Part shown: one piece after another, positions 53,158 through 61,715 of the stretch
Position numbering within the stretch: position 1 is the first letter of the stretch
How the letters are laid out: each line of letters begins with the position of its first letter
Assembly: GCA_003669585.1 (NCBI GenBank)
Contig: QWOQ01000011.1
Location: 186,001 to 250,000 of the forward strand
Source of the DNA: Planctomycetota bacterium
GTDB lineage: Bacteria; Planctomycetota; Planctomycetia; Pirellulales; UBA1268
DNA length: 64,000 nt
Reading direction: 5' to 3'
Program-made: the position numbers and the translations under genes
Notes under the pieces: generated by a model
What the model was told of the DNA's origin: nothing
What the model saw: only the letters and a program-made list of their open reading frames with translations
Database searches by the model: none

Positions 53158-53786
53158 AGGCGGGATGAAAGCAAATCGGAGGGATGAGTTGAACAGGATT
53201 TGAGGTGTAAAACTTTAGAACGAACAGAAAGTATAGAAAATAAAAGATTATCGCACAAAAGGGAGTGTACTACAGTCGGGATTTGTTGACAGTCTGTCGT
53301 GCATTTTTCGAAGTGCGAAAGTCGTCTTTTTCGAAACGGAAACAACATTCTGTTTGGAACCCAGCCGAGGTTGGAGTGTGGTAGCGACTGCGGAGAAGTT
53401 CTCGGGGTAGAGTGAGTCTACTCTCGCGAAAAAATCATATCCAAACAGAGTTGTTTTCGAGAGTCGTTTAAAAAAGGGGCAGTGAGAACAAAAAAGAAGT
53501 ACATGGCACACCATGCTCGATTTTTGGTAGTCTCAAAGTTTGATTAAGGTTCATTCGAAAAATTGACAAGCAATCATTTTTGAGGAGTGATGCCCGCAGG
53601 GAATATTGTTCGTTGACAATATTCGACTGATCTTCGATCAGTTTCAATGCGTCGAAAGCCAGTCGAACAGAAAACGAATTATACAAGACTCGTCGAGGGA
53701 CTTCTTCCATCGTACGCCCCCCAAAACCCACGCAATCCGCGCCGAAAAAGAAACCCGACCCAGGAAAAGGCAAGGTCAGTGACAAG
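53158..53786. other. 629-nt divergent intergenic region
   Basis: The gap between the SUMF1-like gene (minus) and smpB (plus) holds two consecutive hairpins at 53601-53642. TTGACA occurs at 53563 and 53613, but neither has a good -10 partner at the right distance. An open frame upstream of and in frame with smpB adds no start codon. No tmRNA gene was recognised in it. Confidence 0.5.
53601..53642. repeat. Two back-to-back perfect inverted repeats upstream of smpB
   Basis: GAATATTGT (53601-53609) pairs with ACAATATTC (53616-53624) across 6 nt, and ACTGATC (53626-53632) pairs with GATCAGT (53636-53642) across TTC. Both stems are perfect and one base apart. They lie about 145-185 nt before the smpB start, so they may be leader hairpins or operators. 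Confidence 0.45.
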
Positions 53787-54263
53787 GTGTCCGCCGGGGA
53801 GCGGACTATTTCCGACAACCGCCGCGCTCGCCATGAATACGAAGTGCTCGACACTCTGGAATGTGGAATTGCACTTCTTGGCAGCGAGGTCAAAAGTTTG
53901 CGGGGTGGCAAAGTATCGATGGAAGAGGCCTACGGCCGCGTTCAGGGGGAAGAGGTTTGGCTTATCGGATGCGAAATCCCTGAATACGAAAAAGCGAACC
54001 GACTCAATCACATTCCAAAACGTCCCAGAAAACTTCTTTTGCACCGTCGCGAGATCAAGAAATTCGCCGGATTAGCCTACGAGAAAGGGCTGACGCTCGT
54101 GCCCTTGAAGATGTATTTCAAAGATGGACGAGTAAAGCTCCTTATGGGAATCGGTCGTGGTCGAAAACTCCACGACAAACGGCAAAAGTTGAAAGACGCA
54201 ACCGTTCAAAGAGAGATTCAAAGTTCTCTTCGACATCGCTCGAGCGGTCGCCGAGAGGATTAG
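53787..54263 (+). CDS. smpB: SsrA-binding protein SmpB
   Basis: SmpB binds tmRNA and brings it to stalled ribosomes in trans-translation. The 158-aa protein shows NRRARHEYEVLDTLECGIAL, GSEVKSLRGGKVSMEEAYGR, LTLVPLKMYFKDGRVKLLMG and the basic C-terminal tail GRGRKLHDKRQKLKDA that enters the mRNA channel. The start is GTG at 53787; the frame is open upstream with a Lys/Pro-rich stretch but no good start codon. Its usual partner ssrA was not found in the window. It is convergent with the small gene at 54305. Confidence 0.95.
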   Translation: MSAGERTISDNRRARHEYEVLDTLECGIALLGSEVKSLRGGKVSMEEAYGRVQGEEVWLIGCEIPEYEKANRLNHIPKRPRKLLLHRREIKKFAGLAYEKGLTLVPLKMYFKDGRVKLLMGIGRGRKLHDKRQKLKDATVQREIQSSLRHRSSGRRED

Positions 54264-54304
54264 CTAGGCGAACCGCGATCGAGTCGTGTCGAAAATAGAA
54301 AAGA

Positions 54305-54529
54305 TCACTCGCCTCCAACTGTTGCCAGCATGGCAGCAGCACTATCCGTCGAGTCGTCAGGATGCCATAGCGGCATGCCACGCTCGATGCGCTGAGCAAG
54401 GATATCGAGCTTCATTCGAGAACCCGCAGGTGCGTTGGTTGCGATGAAGTCACTCGTTGTGTGAGGCTCAAAATTTTCGTCGTGACCGTACAAATCGATG
54501 ATTTCAAAAACATTGCGAATACGGGCCAT
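54305..54529 (-). CDS. Small conserved protein, planctomycete type
   Basis: This 74-aa protein reads MARIRNVFEIIDLYGHDENF, then DFIATNAPAGSRMKLDILAQ and GMPLWHPDDSTDSA. Short proteins with the pattern IRNVxEVIDLYG...PAGS...GLPLWHPxD are, as I recall, widespread in Planctomycetota and have no known function. No signal peptide, Cys or membrane segment is present, so it is probably cytoplasmic. It is convergent with smpB, 41 nt apart. Confidence 0.75.
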   Translation of the reverse strand: MARIRNVFEIIDLYGHDENFEPHTTSDFIATNAPAGSRMKLDILAQRIERGMPLWHPDDSTDSAAAMLATVGGE

Positions 54530-55026
54530 TGGATCGTCAAAACTCCTATTCTAAAGTGAACGAAAAAATTTCACCCTGCCAAGAAACCGGAACAGACCGG
54601 AACCTTTGCGGGGTGATTTTTGTAGACATCGAATTCAACGCGTACCACGAACCACGAGCACGCAAGTCACGACAGGAGGGATTTTGAACCGGAAATCAAA
54701 AGCTCATTCTTGAATTCAAGAATGAAAAAACAGTCGATTGGCCAATTCAAAACGTCGCGATGCGCCCCGAGACGACCCTCTGGTCATAACGGGCTATCGA
54801 CGAGTCGAACTCCGTTATTATGGAACCTCTCGGGCCACAGTCAAACATTTTTTCACGGTTTGGTGGAATTTTTACAGGCGACCTCTCAAAACAAGACTGA
54901 AAATAGGTTGGGTTTGCCCAAAAGAACAATTCCCAATTATGATCTCTAGCGACGGTAGCCCGCGGATTTCCCGTGCGAATTACCATCTGGGGAATCTGAC
55001 ACGATTCCCGAGGCCGCCTCGCTCCT
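54530..55026. other. 497-nt divergent intergenic region
   Basis: The gap between the small conserved gene (minus) and the trkH-type gene (plus) contains the perfect 22-bp palindrome at 54704-54725. A weak open frame at 54738-55055 with only a TTG start lacks protein-like character. No clear consensus promoter was found. Confidence 0.5.
54704..54725. repeat. Perfect 22-bp palindrome
   Basis: The sequence runs from TCATTCTTGAA to its exact reverse complement TTCAAGAATGA with no spacer and contains an EcoRI site (GAATTC) at its centre. It lies about 300 nt upstream of the potassium transporter gene and is followed by six A residues. A symmetric operator for a dimeric regulator is the simplest reading. 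Its half-site core recurs at 17553-17564. Confidence 0.6.
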
Positions 55027-56397
55027 ATGCAGCAATTTACAGGTTCGCTGGTTAGTTATCCGGCTCGCGTTTCGTTCGGGGCCTATGTCCTAGCGATTCT
55101 GCTCGGAGGACTCATTCTCACCACCCCGCTCTCTCGCAATCCTGGCTGCGAGCCGATCACTCTGGTTGATGGAATCTTTACCGCAACGAGCGCCTGCTGC
55201 GTGACCGGTTTAACAGTGCGATCAACCGTCGATGATTTCTCATTTTTTGGACAGGTGGTAATTCTCCTTCTCATCCAACTCGGTGGTCTTGGAATCATGA
55301 CCATCACTACGCTTGCATCGTTTCAGTTCGGCGGACAGGCATCCATGCGGCAAAGAGCCATTGTAGCGGAAACACTCGGCATTCGGTCGGGGCGTGATTT
55401 ACGATGGGTGACATGGGGCGTGCTTGCCGCAGCTTTCTTTTCAGAAGGAATAGGATTTATTTTTCTGACAGTATCCCAGTGGGGCACCGAAGAACCGTCG
55501 CGAGTGATTTGGAAATCACTCTTTCACGCGGTATCGGCTTTTTGCAATGCGGGTTTCGCCCTCGGAAATGACAATCTGATTCCGGAGGCAGGAAATGTTT
55601 CAGTGAATCTTGTGATTTGCGGACTGATCATTATTGGAGGTCTTGGATTTCCCGTAATCTTTGACATCGCCGCAAGGATACGAAAACGAGACGGACTCTG
55701 GACGCGACTTCATACGCAATCGAAGATCATGCTTCTTGGCACTGCTGGATTGCTGGTATTTGGCATGGTCTCGTTCTGCTTTTTTGAATGGAATGAATCG
55801 CTCAATTCAAAGCCGATAGCAACTCGAATTCTCATGGGATTTTTTCATTCGACTACTTGCCGCACCGCCGGATTCAATACGGTGGACTACGCATTGCTTT
55901 CAAATACAACGCTCTTTCTGGCGATTCTACTGATGGCTATTGGTGCAGGGCCCTGTTCGACAGCAGGTGGATTTAAGGTGAGCACATTTATGACGTTGCT
56001 GGCTCGATCGTGGGCAAGTTTCCGTGGACTTCGCCATGTAAATTTGTTTCGGAGAACAATTCCGGCTGCCTCAGTAGAACGAGCCACCGCGACAGTGCTT
56101 TTGTTCGCAGCGGTGGCTGTAGGCGCAATGGTGGCCCTGTTAACGGCTGAACACGGCGGCCACCTCGAGGGCAGGCAGAGATGGTTTTTGGAAGCACTTT
56201 TTGAGTGCATCTCGGCCCTCGGTACAGTAGGCCTGTCCACGGGCATTACGGCGAGCCTTTCTGATCCTGGAAAATTGGTTCTTGTCGGCCTTATGTTTCT
56301 GGGACGATTGGGTCCCATCACTGCTGCGCTCGCTCTTTCGCAAGAGCGAACGACTTACCAGCCCACCTATCCTGAGGAGGAGCCGCTCATCGGCTGA
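55027..56397 (+). CDS. K+ transporter membrane subunit (TrkH/KtrB family)
   Basis: This 456-aa membrane protein is the ion-conducting subunit of a Trk/Ktr potassium uptake system. The four pore-loop/filter regions are visible in order as TATSACCVTGLTVRS, HAVSAFCNAGFALGND, FHSTTCRTAGFNTVDY and ECISALGTVGLSTG; each has the conserved Gly. About eight hydrophobic helices plus four half-helices fit the fold, and the length fits KtrB more than the longer TrkH. The regulatory subunit is encoded 6 nt downstream. Confidence 0.94.
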   Translation: MQQFTGSLVSYPARVSFGAYVLAILLGGLILTTPLSRNPGCEPITLVDGIFTATSACCVTGLTVRSTVDDFSFFGQVVILLLIQLGGLGIMTITTLASFQFGGQASMRQRAIVAETLGIRSGRDLRWVTWGVLAAAFFSEGIGFIFLTVSQWGTEEPSRVIWKSLFHAVSAFCNAGFALGNDNLIPEAGNVSVNLVICGLIIIGGLGFPVIFDIAARIRKRDGLWTRLHTQSKIMLLGTAGLLVFGMVSFCFFEWNESLNSKPIATRILMGFFHSTTCRTAGFNTVDYALLSNTTLFLAILLMAIGAGPCSTAGGFKVSTFMTLLARSWASFRGLRHVNLFRRTIPAASVERATATVLLFAAVAVGAMVALLTAEHGGHLEGRQRWFLEALFECISALGTVGLSTGITASLSDPGKLVLVGLMFLGRLGPITAALALSQERTTYQPTYPEEEPLIG

Positions 56398-56403
56398 TAC
56401 ACG

Positions 56404-57081
56404 ATGTCTTCAACAACGGTAGACAAAAAAAGATTTATTGTTCTGGGTATGGGTTCGTTTGGATCGGCCCTTGCGGCGAGACTTGCGGTCAATGGGTGTC
56501 GCGTAACAGCCGTTGATCAACGCAAAGAACGGCTTGAACCGCTGAAGAATGAACTCTACGAGGCGATCATCGGCGATGCCACAGATCGTGAAGTGCTCGA
56601 AAATCTTCCAATTCGAAATGTGAATGCAGTATTCATTTCACTCGGAGAGAGTATCTCAAGAAGTCTTCTGGCAACGCTGCATGTCAAGGAACTCGGGGCA
56701 CGCAATGTAGTGGTCAAGGGAGTCACTCACGAACACGGCAAACTTTTAGAACATGTGGGAGCCGACCGAGTGGTCTTTCCAGAAGAGGAAGTGGCTCGTG
56801 AACTGGCCGATCGTATGACATGGCCCAACGTTCTTGACTATCTGCCGATCGATCCGGAGTACAGCGTTGCGGAAGTATCGATGCCAGCATCACTCACCGG
56901 CAAGACGCTTGCCGAAGCAAATCTTCGCAGCCGAATTGGGGTCCATGTGATGGGGCTGAAAGATGTCATGACAGGAAAGTTCGAAATGTTTCCAGATGGC
57001 CAAACAAAACTCTTAGAAGAACAGGTTCTTCTCGTTGTTGGGCGAGAGGCCGAATTAACCTCGCTACGAGAACTTCAGTAG
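56404..57081 (+). CDS. K+ transport regulatory subunit (TrkA/KtrA family)
   Basis: This 225-aa cytoplasmic protein is the RCK gating subunit of the potassium transporter encoded directly upstream. The TrkA_N Rossmann domain shows VLGMGSFGSALAARLAVNGC (GxGxFG) with VTAVDQRKERLEPL, and YEAIIGDATDREVL; a TrkA_C domain follows at about 140-220 (EYSVAEVSMPASLTGKTLAE). A single RCK unit, not the doubled form of E. coli TrkA, supports the KtrAB type. Confidence 0.94.
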   Translation: MSSTTVDKKRFIVLGMGSFGSALAARLAVNGCRVTAVDQRKERLEPLKNELYEAIIGDATDREVLENLPIRNVNAVFISLGESISRSLLATLHVKELGARNVVVKGVTHEHGKLLEHVGADRVVFPEEEVARELADRMTWPNVLDYLPIDPEYSVAEVSMPASLTGKTLAEANLRSRIGVHVMGLKDVMTGKFEMFPDGQTKLLEEQVLLVVGREAELTSLRELQ

Positions 57082-57117
57082 TCGACATGTTCGTTGGCGT
57101 GAACTCGCTTACTGCCG

Positions 57118-57681
57118 TCACTTGGGTGGCTCAAGCGGTGCACCCGGAGGAAGGACGATCTCAACATCGGCCGGTGCTTTGGATTGCGATCCATCCACTG
57201 AGGTTGGTGACGCGGTGGGATCAAACTTCGGTGTATCGCTTCCCGATCGTTTTTCCAGGTCGCCAGTGAGTACAAGGCGACCACCGCCATCGGGAAGTCG
57301 GATTTCAAGGGCCGTAATTCCCCATTCATTCCCAAGTTTTTTTCCCTCGACAACAACAAGTCCTTTGCCTTTCATTCCGATGGCATCGAACTGCAATATT
57401 GCCACGCCGTCAGTATCACGACTGCTTCCACTGACATTTGAAGAACAGGTAATCGGTTCACCAAGGGCTTCTGCAACCTTAGGATTTGTGATTACTTCTC
57501 CCACTGCAACAGACACAATCGGATGCTTTGAGAGTTTTCCGCAGCCGACCAAAGGCATCACAGCAAACATGATCGCGAAGGCAACAAAAACAGGAGACTT
57601 TAAAACGACGCAACTTCGGCTGTGAATTACTTCTGAACCTGCAGCCACAATATGCCGCGAATGTGCAATGACTCGCACCAT
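57118..57681 (-). CDS. Coa1-like exported lipoprotein
   Basis: This 187-aa protein has a hydrophobic signal VFVAFAIMFAVMPLVGC with a lipobox (LVG-C). The body is NPKVAEALGEPITCSSNVSG, then GVAILQFDAIGMKGKGLVVV and GNEWGITALEIRLPDGGGRL, which matches the Coa1/Tim21-type domain found in cytochrome oxidase assembly factor 1 and in many bacterial proteins. A Pro/Ser/Thr-rich tail follows. The frame opens at 57825, but that part overlaps the neighbouring gene; the ATG at 57681 puts the signal at a normal distance. A respiratory assembly role is possible but unproven. Confidence 0.8.
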   Translation of the reverse strand: MVRVIAHSRHIVAAGSEVIHSRSCVVLKSPVFVAFAIMFAVMPLVGCGKLSKHPIVSVAVGEVITNPKVAEALGEPITCSSNVSGSSRDTDGVAILQFDAIGMKGKGLVVVEGKKLGNEWGITALEIRLPDGGGRLVLTGDLEKRSGSDTPKFDPTASPTSVDGSQSKAPADVEIVLPPGAPLEPPK

Positions 57682-57811
57682 CAAATTTCTCCCATACAAG
57701 AACAAGAAGTTGTGACCGGTAAAATGTTCGATTCGAAAACGACAGTAGGAATGCTTCTTTAAGTGAGTCAACAAAGATCTCGAACGAAATCTTTGATTTT
57801 CTACTGTCGAC

Positions 57812-58513
57812 TTAGGCCTTTGCATCGCACGATCGACACCAGGCTATTTTTTCTGCAGTCGATGATGGTAGTGGACCAGATGCAACACTTTTTGTGGAAG
57901 ATGAAGTTTCCTTTGGAGCTTGAATTTCGTTTCGCTCATCGACAGAAGGACTCTGTTCAGCCAGTTGATTGGAAGGTGGTTCCAACGGAACCGCTGGAGC
58001 AAAAGAGGTGATTTCCGCAGCGGGTGTTCCTCGAGCTTTCGCAAGAATGTCGGCGGTAGAAAGTTTTTTTCCAGAGGGTTTTTCGCTTGCCGTGAGTTTG
58101 GCTGATGGAGGTGTTTGTGTTTTGGCAGGGGTTGCGCCCGTTTTTGCTCTGGCGGCGGCGAGAATGTCGGCGGTCGACGATTTCTTTGCAATGCTCGGTA
58201 CGACGGCAGACGCTGGAGCAACTGTGGCGCTATTTTGCTTGGCTGCCGGCGGTTTTTTTTCTTTCGAAGCAACAAGTTTTGATTCCGGTTTTGGAACCAT
58301 CGAGAGAGAGGATGGATCGATGTCGTACCAAGCAGTGTTGTTGAATTGATCGAATTCAACCAAGCAACGCCCGTTCATGTTGACGGTTTTTACCAAGCCT
58401 GTGGCCTGCGCGAATCGTGCCAACTCTGGTGCTGTTCGACTGACCACTACATACTTGTCAGTCCACTTCATTTTGAGTTTTTCAATGACGTCGAACATGG
58501 CTTCCAATCGCAT
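57812..58513 (-). CDS. Conserved planctomycete protein with STADILAxAR repeats
   Basis: This 233-aa protein starts with a compact domain (MFDVIEKLKMKWTDKYVVVS, LVKTVNMNGRCLVEFDQFN, WYDIDPSSL) and continues in a Lys/Ala/Pro/Ser-rich tail carrying two copies of STADILAAARA/STADILAKARG. It ends IAWCRSCDAKA, a CxxC. I recall similar proteins as widespread in Planctomycetota, with a variable number of DILAAAR units in a disordered tail. An ATG at 58498 (MFDVIEK) is an equally good start and has GGAA just upstream. No signal peptide is seen. Function is unknown; the repeats could be short interaction motifs. Confidence 0.75.
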   Translation of the reverse strand: MRLEAMFDVIEKLKMKWTDKYVVVSRTAPELARFAQATGLVKTVNMNGRCLVEFDQFNNTAWYDIDPSSLSMVPKPESKLVASKEKKPPAAKQNSATVAPASAVVPSIAKKSSTADILAAARAKTGATPAKTQTPPSAKLTASEKPSGKKLSTADILAKARGTPAAEITSFAPAVPLEPPSNQLAEQSPSVDERNEIQAPKETSSSTKSVASGPLPSSTAEKIAWCRSCDAKA

Positions 58514-58659
58514 ACCCTTTCCGAGAGTTGCTTGTTGAAGAGGTTCTGATCGATTACGAATCTGATCGATCGCCGCGTTCCATGCAAGCCGACCGCCTTA
58601 GAAGACGAGCGAGACTTTTCTAAAAGCCGCATGCCCCTCGGATTTATCTGCATACGGGC

Positions 58660-59337
58660 TCATATTTTGTCACATCGTACGGTGTACGCCCAGCGGATCG
58701 TTCCGGAATCTTTACATTCATGGCCACTGGAAGTTTTCTCAATCAATCGTTCTGGCCGTTTCAATAAATCAATGTGATGAGAGGACATTTGTGGAACGAT
58801 CTGCAGCAATTCCAGACCGTCAGCGATCAGCGAACAAGATTCACTGACAATCGATTCATGGGGAATGATACGAAGACAATCACCAATGAAAGAACCATTT
58901 CCAGGAACGATGCTTTCATACGTCGAGCCGATCCATCCAAGAGACCCTTTCCAGCGACAAGCGTGTTCAAAGAGAAGTGACCCCGACAAATCGTTTGGGA
59001 GTGCAGAGATGCTCAATGAAAAGTGAGATCGCCCCGCCATTCCTACTGCAAGTATGACATTGCTCTCTGGTTGTCGAAGAGTATCGAGTTCTACAAGCGA
59101 TGGAGAGCAGGGCCAGTGCGCATCGCCTCGCATGGAATGAGGCCCCTCAACGGAACGAAAAAAAATTGAAGAAAGTGACTCATCGACGCTGTGCATCAAC
59201 ATAATTTCATGTTTCCAGCGATCTCCATGCCAGCGAAACACAACTTGAACATTGCCGCAACGAAGGAACAGCGGTTCGCGTCGATGCCTTGGAGAAATCA
59301 CAGATTTCATTATGCGATGAACTCCCCGAGCAGGCAC
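58660..59337 (-). CDS. Protein of unknown function
   Basis: I do not recognise this 225-aa protein. It begins MPARGVHRIMKSVISPRHRR, contains LFLRCGNVQVVFRWHGDRWK, VILAVGMAGRSHFSLSISAL and SYESIV-like stretches, and has no signal peptide or membrane segment. Alternating hydrophobic residues suggest a beta-rich domain in the middle. An internal ATG (MKSVISPRH, nine codons in) is an alternative start. It lies between the DUF1080 gene and the STADILA-repeat gene on the same strand, 46 nt after the former, so it may be in an operon with them. Confidence 0.6.
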   Translation of the reverse strand: MPARGVHRIMKSVISPRHRREPLFLRCGNVQVVFRWHGDRWKHEIMLMHSVDESLSSIFFRSVEGPHSMRGDAHWPCSPSLVELDTLRQPESNVILAVGMAGRSHFSLSISALPNDLSGSLLFEHACRWKGSLGWIGSTYESIVPGNGSFIGDCLRIIPHESIVSESCSLIADGLELLQIVPQMSSHHIDLLKRPERLIEKTSSGHECKDSGTIRWAYTVRCDKI

Positions 59338-59383
59338 AGGTAACTTCCTGAAAGTGCTCTGTCATCGGCAAAAGAAAGTGCAG

Positions 59384-60229
59384 TTACTGTGGTCGTGAAC
59401 CGACGATCGGAACAAGCGGACGTACCCATATATTTCGAAACTCAACCGGATTGCCGTGGTTTTGCAGCCTCAATGGGAGTGTGGCTGCATGCGGTAAATA
59501 TTGTGGAGGACTATCCCACGCGGTTGTACCCGCGATCTGAACAGCGGTGTGGATTGCCACGCCATTGTGCGCAACGTCAATTATGCCTGCCCTTTTTACG
59601 GAACCATCGGGGTTGAATCGAGGTGATTGAAAATGGATGTCGAACGACTGCCACGCTCCTGGTTTTCTGCACGCATTCACCATCGGGGGATGTTGTTTGT
59701 AGATAGCCCCACACTGGCCGTCGGAATACGTTTCATTGTCAAATGAATCAAGAATTTGAAGTTCATAAAGACCCATCAGAAAGATCCCGCTGTTGCCCCG
59801 ACCTTGGCCTGTTCCAGAAACCACGTCGGGCGTTCGAAATTCTAAGTGCACCTGGCAATCACCAAACGATTCGCGTGATGTGATGTCGGTATTGCGTACC
59901 TGTGCCACGCCATCGTGCACCAACCACTTGTCCCCGCTGTGCCACGCGTCGAGATTTTTTCCATCGAAAAGTCGGATTGCATCCGATGGAATCGGCGAGG
60001 GAAGGGCTGTTGGTGGACCCGGGTCAATCACGGAAGGAATTGGCCACACAATTCCAGACTTCCATTCATCCGCCATGGAGTGGCTGCTGCCGGTCGCCAT
60101 GAAAAAAAACGACAATGTTACGACCGACATCATTTTTTCGGCAGTCCAAAGAGCCTGAAGACGTCTCCGCCATGCTTTAAAGCGATATTGCATGGAAAAA
60201 AAGATGGACATGTTCGAGAAGAGGATCAT
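59384..60229 (-). CDS. DUF1080 (3-keto-disaccharide hydrolase-like) exported protein
   Basis: This 281-aa protein is a DUF1080/LamG-fold protein: AIRLFDGKNLDAWHSGDKW, CQVHLEFRTPDVVSGTGQGR, GNSGIFLMGLYELQILDSFD, and the end LPLRLQNHGNPVEFRNIWV. A likely signal peptide lies at MMSVVTLSFFFMATGSSHSMA, so the start may be one of the later ATGs rather than 60229. Some DUF1080 members hydrolyse 3-keto-disaccharides and others only bind glycans; this family is highly expanded in planctomycetes. It is the first of four co-directional minus-strand genes. Confidence 0.9.
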   Translation of the reverse strand: MILFSNMSIFFSMQYRFKAWRRRLQALWTAEKMMSVVTLSFFFMATGSSHSMADEWKSGIVWPIPSVIDPGPPTALPSPIPSDAIRLFDGKNLDAWHSGDKWLVHDGVAQVRNTDITSRESFGDCQVHLEFRTPDVVSGTGQGRGNSGIFLMGLYELQILDSFDNETYSDGQCGAIYKQHPPMVNACRKPGAWQSFDIHFQSPRFNPDGSVKRAGIIDVAHNGVAIHTAVQIAGTTAWDSPPQYLPHAATLPLRLQNHGNPVEFRNIWVRPLVPIVGSRPQ

Positions 60230-60470
60230 TGTGGTGATGAAGGAGGATTGTGGAGGGCTAAGGGTCGGACTCCATAACGACGCGGGTTTTCGCGAAGAGA
60301 GGACAACAGATCATCGGTGAATAAAAACACTTTGGTTGAGGATCATACGGGAAGGGCAGGCCCAACGGTATAGTCACAGGCGAAAAGCGATGTTCACAAG
60401 CAACTCAGGGTGACAGAAGATCGCCACTTCATTGAATGTTTCTGTTTTTCCGACGAAGGAGCGAGAAGGC

Positions 60471-61430
60471 ATGGAACCGCGTCGATCGATGAGATGGCCG
60501 ATCACCCTTGGAATTGTACTTATCGGCTCAATTCTCGCACTTGGAGTTGGCTGGGTACTGGTAAGCATTGCAGCGGCCCTGGGTTCGCAAAATGCAGCAT
60601 TTTACTGGACGGTGCTTGGAGTGGGGATCGCTCTGCTGGTGCTCGTGCTGGTGGGTGTTGTGGTCTATCTTTTGCTCACCATTAAGGCGATTGCCCTGAG
60701 TCAAAGGCAGAGCAATTTTATCGACTCAGTCACACACGAACTCAAAAGCCCGCTTGCGTCACTCAAGCTCTACTTACAGACGCTTACCATGAGATCGGTG
60801 GATGTTCAGCAGCAAGCGGATTTTCATCGATTCATGCTCGAGGATGTCGAGCGACTCGATACGCTCATTGATCATTTGCTCGACGCAGCCAAAACGTTGC
60901 ACCGCAAACCATCGGCCAGTGATGAGGAGCTCTCAGTCCAATTGCTACTGACTCAGTCGCGTGATCAGGTGGTGATGCGATATCGAATTCATCCGTCGAG
61001 CGTGAAAGTGATCGCCTCAGCATCAATGGTTCGAGGGCGTCAAGCCGATCTGGATATTGTATTTAGAAATCTCATCGATAATGCCGTCAAGTATTCCATG
61101 CCATCACCGCAGGTGCTCGTGGAAGTCTGTTCCGAGAAGTTGGGCATGGTGTGCGTGCGGGTGATCGATAATGGTCCCGGAATCCCTGTCGCACTGAGAA
61201 GAAAAATATTTAGACGTTTTGTTCGTATTGGCAATGAGCTTGAACGATCGACACCCGGGACGGGTCTGGGGCTATTTTTAGTGCGATCAATTCTTCGCTC
61301 ACTCAAAGGAAGAATAACTATTCATGATCGCACTGATGAGCAAGGCACGATATTTGAAGTGAATCTTCCTGGGCGATATGTTGCCCAAAAAGACTCTCTT
61401 TCAGCGACTCCCTCAGCCTCTCTCAATTGA
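60471..61430 (+). CDS. Membrane sensor histidine kinase
   Basis: This 319-aa protein has two N-terminal transmembrane helices (TLGIVLIGSILALGVGWVLV and LLVLVLVGVVVYLLLTI) with only a short loop between them, so it has almost no extracellular sensor. A HisKA domain follows with the phospho-acceptor in SVTHELKSPLASL, then HATPase_c with NLIDNAVKYS, DNGPGIP and GTGLGLFLV. The ATG at 60471 has AAGGAG 9 nt upstream; the frame opens at 60432. No response regulator lies next to it, so it is an orphan here. It may sense the membrane or a partner protein (inference). Confidence 0.92.
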   Translation: MEPRRSMRWPITLGIVLIGSILALGVGWVLVSIAAALGSQNAAFYWTVLGVGIALLVLVLVGVVVYLLLTIKAIALSQRQSNFIDSVTHELKSPLASLKLYLQTLTMRSVDVQQQADFHRFMLEDVERLDTLIDHLLDAAKTLHRKPSASDEELSVQLLLTQSRDQVVMRYRIHPSSVKVIASASMVRGRQADLDIVFRNLIDNAVKYSMPSPQVLVEVCSEKLGMVCVRVIDNGPGIPVALRRKIFRRFVRIGNELERSTPGTGLGLFLVRSILRSLKGRITIHDRTDEQGTIFEVNLPGRYVAQKDSLSATPSASLN

Positions 61431-61443
61431 GCACCAACGAAAT

Positions 61444-61665
61444 CTATTCCAACTGAGTTCGGATGTGTCGAGCGAGTGCCCTCCAAAGAATCTGCTGTAC
61501 TTCAATAATAAGAAGGGGAAGATCGTGACCATTCATTTCCGAATGCTTTTGGAAAGCCTCTTCCACCGTTGCGGACGCGTGGTCTAATGCGATCCACGTT
61601 TTGTAGATGGAATTGTTCGCGATCGAGCAAAATCCCAAAACGATCCCTTCGATTGATAGAGGCAC
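61444..61665 (-). CDS. Possible small protein, divergent from purH
   Basis: This 73-aa frame reads IYKTWIALDHASATVEEAFQ and later LLIIEVQQILWRALARHIRT, with a protein-like heptad and helix pattern; the other frames over it look random. The first codons (MPLSIEGIVLGFCS) are less convincing, so the true start may be missing or further upstream. It is divergent from purH by about 50 nt. It may be a small conserved gene, or an accident of the sequence; nothing is proposed for its function. Confidence 0.45.
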   Translation of the reverse strand: MPLSIEGIVLGFCSIANNSIYKTWIALDHASATVEEAFQKHSEMNGHDLPLLIIEVQQILWRALARHIRTQLE

Positions 61666-61715
61666 AGTGACACGTGTTGCATTCCACGGTTTCCAGTGAT
61701 TGCAGTAGCAATTTG

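Noticed and set aside
53158..53786. tmRNA (ssrA) gene next to smpB
   Set aside because: I found no tRNA-Ala-like ends and no tag reading frame in this gap.
53468..53911. 147-residue minus-strand frame overlapping the start of smpB
   Set aside because: It runs antisense into a clear smpB gene and has no protein-like pattern.
54738..55055. 105-residue plus-strand frame before the K+ transporter gene
   Set aside because: It has only a TTG start, no ribosome site, overlaps the transporter start and shows no recognisable pattern.
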